In this document: positions 3,357-7,916 of the stretch, one piece after another
Numbering within the stretch: position 1 is the first letter of the stretch
Layout of the letters: the number at the start of each line of letters is the position of its first letter
NCBI GenBank assembly: GCA_022615525.1
Contig: JAKEGN010000097.1
Coordinates: forward strand, 1 to 7,916
Direction of reading: 5' to 3'
DNA length: 7,916 nucleotides
From: Woeseiaceae bacterium
Lineage (GTDB): Bacteria > Pseudomonadota > Gammaproteobacteria > Steroidobacterales > Woeseiaceae
Made by a program: the position numbers and the translations under genes
The notes under the pieces: generated by a model
Database searches by the model: none
Told to the model about the DNA's origin: nothing
What the model saw: only the letters and a program-made list of their open reading frames with translations

Positions 3357-4814
3357 ATGCAAATTTCCAACAAAATGTTGTTGAAAACGCAGGCGTATAT
3401 CAACGGCGCATGGGTCGACAGCGACACGCGGCAGACCTACCCGGTTAACAACCCGGCAAACGGCACGCTGATTGCCGAATGCGCCTCCTGCGGCAAGGCC
3501 GAAACACGGCGGGCGATCGAAGCCGCCGATGCCGCCATGCCGGCGTGGCGCAAACGCAGCGCGAAGGATCGGGCCGCGATCATGCGCCGCTGGTTCAACC
3601 TGATGATGGAGAACCAGGAAGACCTGGCGCGCATCATGACGACGGAACAGGGCAAACCGCTGGCGGAATCGCGCGGTGAAATCGCCTACGGTGCAAGTTA
3701 CATCGAATGGTTTGCCGAAGAGGGCAAACGCATATACGGCGACACCATACCGCAGCCCTCGAACGACAAGCGAATCGTCGTCATCAAGCAGCCGGTGGGC
3801 GTCGTCGCCTGCATCACGCCATGGAACTTCCCGAACGCGATGCTGGCGCGGAAAATTGCTCCCGCACTGGCGGCGGGTTGCACGGTGGTGTGCAAGCCGG
3901 CCAATGCCACGCCCTTGTCCGCATTCGCGTTCGCGGTGCTGGCGGAGCAGGCCGGCGTACCGCCCGGCGTCATCAATATAGTGACCGGCAAGACCGAGGA
4001 AATCGGTGCGGAACTGACGTCCAACCCGATCGTGCGCAAGCTCACCTTCACCGGGTCGACGCCGGTCGGCAAGAAGCTGATGGCGGCCTGCGCCGAGACG
4101 GTCAAACGCACGTCGATGGAACTCGGCGGCAACGCACCCTTCATCGTTTTCGACGATGCGGATCTCGACGAGGCGGTCAGGGGCGCGATCATCTGCAAGT
4201 TCCGCAATGCCGGCCAGACCTGTGTGTGCGCGAACCGCATCCTGGTGCAGGACGCGGTGTACGACGAGTTCACGAAGAAGCTGATGACGGCAACCGCGGG
4301 TCTGAAGATCGGCAATGGCATGGACGAGGGCGTGAACATCGGCCCGCTCATCAATGAAAAGGCCGCAAACGACGTGCTGGGATTCGTCGAGGACGCGGTC
4401 GCAAAAGGGGCAAGTGTCATGGCCGGCGGTCAGCGGTCCTCGCTCGGCAGCTGCTTCGTGCAACCGACCATCCTGACCGACGTGAACGACGGCATGCGAG
4501 TATTCCGCGAAGAGATCTTCGGGCCGGTCGCACCGCTTTTCCGCTTCAGCACCGAGGAGCAGGCAATCGCGATGGCGAACGACACCGAGTTCGGCCTAGC
4601 CTGCTATTTCTATTCCCGCGATATCGGCCGCATCTGGCGCGTCAGCGAGGGCCTGGAGTACGGCATCGTCGGCATCAACGAGGGAATCATTTCCAACGAA
4701 ATGGCGCCCTTCGGCGGCGTCAAGGAGTCGGGGCAGGGCCGCGAGGGCTCGAAATACGGCCTCGACGATTACCTCGAAATCAAGTACCTGTGCATGGGCG
4801 GCATCGACAAATAG
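3357..4814 (+). CDS. gabD: Succinate-semialdehyde dehydrogenase (NADP-type)
   Basis: This aldehyde dehydrogenase oxidises succinate semialdehyde to succinate, the last step of GABA and related amine breakdown feeding the TCA cycle. The protein has 485 residues (E. coli GabD 482) and matches its landmarks: PWNFP with N157, CKPANATPLSA (K180, cofactor binding), FTGSTPVGK, the general base E255 in MELGGNAP and the catalytic C289 in NAGQTCVCANR. It also has GVNIGPLI, EEIFGPVAPLFRF and a C-terminus GREGSKYGLDDYLEIKYLC typical of GabD. C291, two residues after the nucleophile, could form a redox disulfide as in human SSADH, though the motif is common in the family. The start at 3357 aligns with E. 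coli and has GAGGA 10 nt upstream; an upstream in-frame ATG at 3294 would add 21 unrelated residues. Glutarate-semialdehyde activity (DavD) is possible. Confidence 0.92.
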   Translation: MQISNKMLLKTQAYINGAWVDSDTRQTYPVNNPANGTLIAECASCGKAETRRAIEAADAAMPAWRKRSAKDRAAIMRRWFNLMMENQEDLARIMTTEQGKPLAESRGEIAYGASYIEWFAEEGKRIYGDTIPQPSNDKRIVVIKQPVGVVACITPWNFPNAMLARKIAPALAAGCTVVCKPANATPLSAFAFAVLAEQAGVPPGVINIVTGKTEEIGAELTSNPIVRKLTFTGSTPVGKKLMAACAETVKRTSMELGGNAPFIVFDDADLDEAVRGAIICKFRNAGQTCVCANRILVQDAVYDEFTKKLMTATAGLKIGNGMDEGVNIGPLINEKAANDVLGFVEDAVAKGASVMAGGQRSSLGSCFVQPTILTDVNDGMRVFREEIFGPVAPLFRFSTEEQAIAMANDTEFGLACYFYSRDIGRIWRVSEGLEYGIVGINEGIISNEMAPFGGVKESGQGREGSKYGLDDYLEIKYLCMGGIDK

Positions 4815-4860
4815 TCGGTCCCGGTCGACCCGATCGTTGAGGTCCGATTCCGGCTAGTTT

Positions 4861-4882
4861 GCCGCCCCCGGCGGCGTATACT
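4861..4882 (+). promoter_or_regulatory. Hairpin and -10 element ahead of the alkylation-repair operon
   Basis: GCCGCC-CCC-GGCGGC (4861-4875) is a perfect 6-bp hairpin 46 nt after the gabD stop. TATACT (4877-4882) directly behind it is a good -10 whose start site would lie near 4889. No good -35 is seen, which suggests an activator-dependent promoter. The hairpin may end gabD transcripts, but it lacks a T-run. Confidence 0.4.
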
Positions 4883-4908
4883 TCTGCTCATCCGGGACGG
4901 TGGTGAGC

Positions 4909-6378
4909 ATGCTGCAAAGCGAAATCTACGAACGCGCAAGACTGGCGAGGGATCCCCGCTTCGACGGCCAGTTCTTCATCGGCGTGAACACGACCGGCAT
5001 CTATTGCCGCCCGATCTGCCCTGCGGTTTCGCCGAAACGCGAGAATATCGCGTACTTCCCGAGCGCTGCCGCGGCCGGTGAGGCAGGCTTCCGGCCCTGC
5101 CTGCGCTGCCGGCCGGAGTGTGCCCCCGGCACGCCGGCCTGGAGCGGCACCTCGACCACGGTACGCCGGGGCCTGCGGCTCATTTCCAGCGGGGCGCTGG
5201 ACGATGGCAACGTCGAGCAACTCGCGGATCGTCTCGGCGTCACCAGCCGGCACCTGCGCCGCCTGTTCGGCAGGCATCTCGGTGCCTCGCCGCTGGCCGT
5301 TGCCAGCACGCAGCGCCTGCATTTCGCGAAGCGACTTATCGACGAAACCTCGTTGCCGATGAGCTGCATCGCGGAGGCGGCCGGTTACGGCAGCGTGCGG
5401 CGTTTCAACGACTCCATGAAAGCGAATTATGGCCGCACGCCACGCGAGTTACGCAACGGCAGCTCACGGCGGGGTTTAACGGTCGATGCGGCGACGTTGA
5501 GCGTGCGCCTGGCCTACCGCAACCCGTTCGAGTGGCAGAGCCTGCTGAAGTTTTTTGCGCTGCGGGCAACGCCGGGCGTCGAATCGGTAGTGGGCGATCG
5601 TTACCGGCGCACGGCCTCGCTAAACGGGTCGCATGCGATTATCGAGCTGCAAGCGAACGAAGCAAGCGGTCACCTGTTGCTGACATTGTATGGGGTCGCT
5701 ACGACGTCGCTGTTCGAGACCGTGCAACGCTGCCGCGAGATGTTCGATCTCGACGCGCCGATCGCGGATATCTCTGCGGTACTCGAACGCGATCCCGTGC
5801 TTGCCGGACTTCTGCAGAAACAGCCAGGCGTGCGCGTCCCGGGCAGCTGGGACGGCTTCGAACTCGCGGTGCGCGCGATCCTCGGACAGCAGGTTTCGGT
5901 GAAGGCGGCAACGACTCTCGCCGGGCGCATTGCGACGAGCTACGGCGAGGAACTGGCGTTGCCCGATGGCGTCGAGCACGGTGAGCTGTCGCGGGTCTTT
6001 CCGCAAGCAGAACGCCTGCAGCGGGCGCGCATCGAGAATTGCGGCATCATTCGGGCGCGGGCCGGCACCATACGAGTACTCGCGCGTGCGGTGTCGCGCG
6101 GCGAGCTCTCGTTCGATGCGAGCCAGGATCCGGAGGAATTCTGCGAGGCGCTCAAATCCATCAAGGGCATCGGCGACTGGACGGCGCAATACGTCGCGAT
6201 GCGTTGCCTTAAGAATCCCGATGCCTTCCCCGCCAGCGATCTCGGCCTGATCAAGGCCATCGATCGGCCGCTGCGCGTAACCCCTGCCAGACTTCTCGCC
6301 CGCGCCGAAGAATGGCGTCCGTGGCGGGCCTATGCCGCATTGTTGTTGTGGGGTTCCGACGCGAACTCCGGAGGATGA
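4909..6378 (+). CDS. alkA: Ada-type regulator fused to AlkA DNA glycosylase
   Basis: This 489-residue fusion has three parts. Residues 1-77 form the Ada zinc domain with C33, C37, C64 and C67 (GIYCRPICPA...FRPCLRCRPE); in E. coli Ada the first of these accepts methyl groups from phosphotriesters and turns on DNA binding. Residues about 85-185 are an AraC-type double helix-turn-helix. Residues about 197-480 are AlkA, with the helix-hairpin-helix IKGIGDWTAQYVAMR (418-432), catalytic D444 in FPASDLGL and the end motif EEWRPWRAYAALLLW. It should excise 3-methyladenine and similar bases and activate alkylation-response genes, including itself. ATG 4909 is the chosen start; GTGs at 4900 and 4903 are in frame. 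The C-terminal methyltransferase domain of E. coli Ada is absent here and supplied by the next gene, 4 bp away. Confidence 0.92.
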   Translation: MLQSEIYERARLARDPRFDGQFFIGVNTTGIYCRPICPAVSPKRENIAYFPSAAAAGEAGFRPCLRCRPECAPGTPAWSGTSTTVRRGLRLISSGALDDGNVEQLADRLGVTSRHLRRLFGRHLGASPLAVASTQRLHFAKRLIDETSLPMSCIAEAAGYGSVRRFNDSMKANYGRTPRELRNGSSRRGLTVDAATLSVRLAYRNPFEWQSLLKFFALRATPGVESVVGDRYRRTASLNGSHAIIELQANEASGHLLLTLYGVATTSLFETVQRCREMFDLDAPIADISAVLERDPVLAGLLQKQPGVRVPGSWDGFELAVRAILGQQVSVKAATTLAGRIATSYGEELALPDGVEHGELSRVFPQAERLQRARIENCGIIRARAGTIRVLARAVSRGELSFDASQDPEEFCEALKSIKGIGDWTAQYVAMRCLKNPDAFPASDLGLIKAIDRPLRVTPARLLARAEEWRPWRAYAALLLWGSDANSGG

Positions 6379-6382
6379 AGCG

Positions 6383-6889
6383 ATGTACTACTGTTACCTG
6401 AATACACCGATCGGTGAACTGCTGCTGGCCGGAGACGACGACGCCCTGACGCTCGTGAGTTTTCCCGAGGGCTCGATGCGCAGGGAACCGGAAGCGAACT
6501 GGATCTACTCCGAGAAGCCTTTCGTTGCCGCAAGCCGGCAGCTCACCGAGTATTTCGAAGGGCGGCGCAAGACCTTCGACCTGAAACTGCGACCGGACGG
6601 CACCGAGTTCCAACTCGATGTGCTGAAGCAGCTGCAGAAGATTCCCTACGGCACGACGGTTTCGTACCGCGACATCGCGGAACGCGTCGGCCGGCCGAAA
6701 GCGGTGAGGGCGGTAGGGGCGGCGAACGGGCGCAACCCCATCCCCATCATCATTCCCTGCCACCGCGTCATCGGCAGCTCCGGCGACCTGATCGGCTTCG
6801 GCGGCGGCCTGCCGGTGAAAAAGGCGCTGTTGCGCCTGGAGCTGGAAAACAGCCAGTTTGCCGGCAGCCCGCAGTCCGCCGTGGGCTAG
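6383..6889 (+). CDS. ogt: O6-methylguanine-DNA methyltransferase
   Basis: The product removes methyl groups from O6 of guanine (and O4 of thymine) by irreversible transfer to its own cysteine. The 168-residue protein has an N-terminal domain (1-80) and the C-terminal methyltransferase domain. This carries PYGTTVSYRDIAERVGRPKAVRAVGAANGRNP, with the arginine finger R109 in the recognition helix, and the acceptor C126 in IIPCHRVIG, followed by GFGGGLPVKKALLRLE. The ATG lies 4 bp after the alkA stop and its GGAGG (6370-6374) is inside the end of alkA, so the two genes are almost certainly co-transcribed and coupled. Together they rebuild the full set of Ada and AlkA activities. The name ogt versus the ada C-terminal domain is a matter of domain layout; a stand-alone protein fits Ogt. 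Confidence 0.94.
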   Translation: MYYCYLNTPIGELLLAGDDDALTLVSFPEGSMRREPEANWIYSEKPFVAASRQLTEYFEGRRKTFDLKLRPDGTEFQLDVLKQLQKIPYGTTVSYRDIAERVGRPKAVRAVGAANGRNPIPIIIPCHRVIGSSGDLIGFGGGLPVKKALLRLELENSQFAGSPQSAVG

Positions 6890-6932
6890 GCCAGCAATCG
6901 CAGGCCTAAATCTGTCTTTTTTGCGCAACAAC

Positions 6933-6961
6933 CGGCCCCGCGGGCAGCCCTCGCGGGGCCG
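6933..6961. terminator. GC-rich hairpin after ogt, probable terminator
   Basis: CGGCCCCGCG (6933-6942) pairs exactly with CGCGGGGCCG (6952-6961), a 10-bp stem with a 9-nt loop, 43 nt after the ogt stop. The tail (TCATTGCTT) is only moderately T-rich. A run of six T lies before the hairpin at 6917-6922, behind a weaker 6-bp stem TAGGCC/GGCCTA (6887-6892, 6903-6908). One or both may end the repair operon. Confidence 0.6.
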
Positions 6962-7056
6962 TCATTGCTTCAGCACACGTACCAATACTCACAGACTTTC
7001 AGTACCATAGTGGCCACACCCAAAGGAACTGTTGTTTTTGCACGAATGCAGGTGGG

Positions 7057-7078
7057 TGGCGCGCCGGGAGAGGCGCCA
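7057..7078 (+). repeat. Small hairpin in the receptor leader
   Basis: TGGCGC (7057-7062) pairs with GCGCCA (7073-7078) around a 10-nt loop. It ends 38 nt before the receptor start. It may be a leader structure, but there is no further support. Confidence 0.3.
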
Positions 7079-7116
7079 GCAGTTCATGCAAATAACCAAA
7101 AGGCGGGGACCACACA

Positions 7117-7916
7117 ATGGAAATTCGCAAGCAGCTGACACGCGGCATCACGCTGTCGGCAATCTTCACCGGACTGGCCTTGACGGGCACTGCCATTGCG
7201 CAGGAAGCGAGCAAGGTATTCCTCGAAGAGATCATCGTAACGGCCACCAAGCGAGCCGGCGGCATGGAAGTCCAGGACGTGCCGGTCGCGATTTCGGCCT
7301 ACAGCGACTCGCAGCTCGACGCCATGTACATACGCGATCTCAAAGCGATCGGCTATTCGGCGCCGAGCGTGCAGCTCGAGGACATCGGCACGATGCGCGG
7401 CGTTGCGAACTTCTCGATACGCGGCCTCGGTATCAACAGCTCCATACCCTCGATCGACCCTACGGTTGGCGTATTTGTCGACGGCATGTACATGGGCATG
7501 AATGCCGGTGTCGTGTTCGACATATTCGATCTCGAGGGCGTCGAAGTCCTGCGGGGCCCACAAGGTGTATTGTTCGGCCGCAATGTAACCGGTGGCGCGG
7601 TACTGCTGCGCACGACCAGACCCGGCGACGAGTTAAGCGTCAATACAAAGGTCGCTTACGAAACCGGCGAAAACATGTACGCATCGGCAGTCGTATCGGG
7701 ACCCCTGACGGATCGAATCGGCGGCAAACTGGCCGTGTATTACAACGACGATAGCGGCTGGTTTACCAACCTGTTCGATGGCAGCGATTATGGTGAGGCC
7801 AAGACCACGATGTATCGAGGTGCCCTGGATTTCGCGATCTCGGACAACATGGATCTGATCCTGCGAGTAGAACACGCCGATTCCGACGGTGATGGACCGG
7901 CATCACAAAACGGCGG
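7117..7916 (+). CDS. TonB-dependent outer-membrane receptor, N-terminal part (runs off the right edge)
   Basis: The frame is open from the ATG at 7117 to the end, 266 complete codons. Residues 1-28 form a signal peptide (basic MEIRKQLTR, hydrophobic core, AIA before Q29). A TonB-box-like segment EEIIVTATKR (37-46) follows. The plug domain runs from about 50 to 168, with VPVAISAYS, FSIRGLG, PTVGVFVDGMYMG and the conserved VEVLRGPQGVLFGRNVTGGAVLLRTTRP. The beta-barrel begins after that (VAYETGENMYASAVVSGPLTDRIGGKLAVYYNDDSGWF). Such receptors import siderophores, cobalamin, glycans or other large substrates using TonB energy. This plug form is the large substrate-unspecified type common in aquatic and soil gammaproteobacteria, and no substrate can be named. 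GGGG (7105-7108) lies 8 nt before the ATG. It is separated from ogt by the hairpin at 6933-6961. Confidence 0.93.
   Translation, partial: MEIRKQLTRGITLSAIFTGLALTGTAIAQEASKVFLEEIIVTATKRAGGMEVQDVPVAISAYSDSQLDAMYIRDLKAIGYSAPSVQLEDIGTMRGVANFSIRGLGINSSIPSIDPTVGVFVDGMYMGMNAGVVFDIFDLEGVEVLRGPQGVLFGRNVTGGAVLLRTTRPGDELSVNTKVAYETGENMYASAVVSGPLTDRIGGKLAVYYNDDSGWFTNLFDGSDYGEAKTTMYRGALDFAISDNMDLILRVEHADSDGDGPASQNG

Noticed and set aside
2958..4463. A 501-codon open frame on the minus strand opposite dps and gabD
   Set aside because: It has the arginine- and histidine-rich composition of an antisense shadow and covers two well-supported genes.
4916..4923. AAAGCGAA, close to the classical Ada-box word AAAGCGCA
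   Set aside because: It lies inside the alkA coding start, downstream of the likely promoter, and one near-match of 8 bases is expected by chance.
7032..7754. A 240-codon plus-strand open frame overlapping the receptor
   Set aside because: It is arginine- and histidine-rich with no domain. The receptor frame from 7117 has a signal peptide, a ribosome site and plug motifs.

Overview
The window looks like a chromosomal segment of a gammaproteobacterium: it has a tRNA end with an encoded CCA, an OxyR with the classic cysteine pair divergent from Dps, a GabD close to the E. coli type, an Ada/AlkA/Ogt repair pair and a TonB-dependent receptor. By eye the chromosomal part (about 1,350 to the end) is GC-rich, and the first 1,350 bases are clearly more AT-rich. 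I cannot assign a genus.

Left region (1-1340) is accessory DNA at a tRNA-Thr integration hot spot. It begins with the 5' end of a minus-strand gene that resembles the N-terminus of a Fic-family protein. A 50-nt 3' half of tRNA-Thr(TGT), without a 5' half, lies at 337-386. Its last 23 nt plus one base (364-387) recur exactly at 1317-1340, 953 bp downstream. Between the two copies sits a compact unit with a parDE toxin-antitoxin operon, its operator-promoter, two small hairpins and no recombinase. A second, imperfect 56-bp repeat (43/56 identical, ungapped) lies upstream of each tRNA end (238-293 and 1161-1216). The simplest reading is a tandem series of small cassettes, each ending in the same terminal sequence plus a tRNA 3' end, stacked at one tRNA gene. 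The intact tRNA gene and any integrase must lie left of the window. The long non-coding stretch 91-597 holds the first terminal repeat, the tRNA remnant, the hairpins and the parDE promoter.

Right of 1340 the ordinary chromosome starts. A small two-helix membrane protein (minus) ends 8 bp beyond the tRNA CCA. Next come an intergenic stretch with an exact TGTGA-N6-TCACA CRP-type site, oxyR (minus) and divergent dps (plus). OxyR probably senses peroxide and activates dps, whose product removes iron and peroxide and shields DNA. A strong hairpin terminator closes dps.

Then follow gabD (succinate-semialdehyde dehydrogenase, plus) and a two-gene alkylation-repair operon. The operon's first protein fuses an Ada zinc/methyl-acceptor domain, an AraC-type DNA-binding domain and an AlkA glycosylase. 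The second is a separate Ogt methyltransferase 4 bp downstream. After a GC-rich hairpin, the window ends inside the N-terminal third or so of a TonB-dependent outer-membrane receptor.
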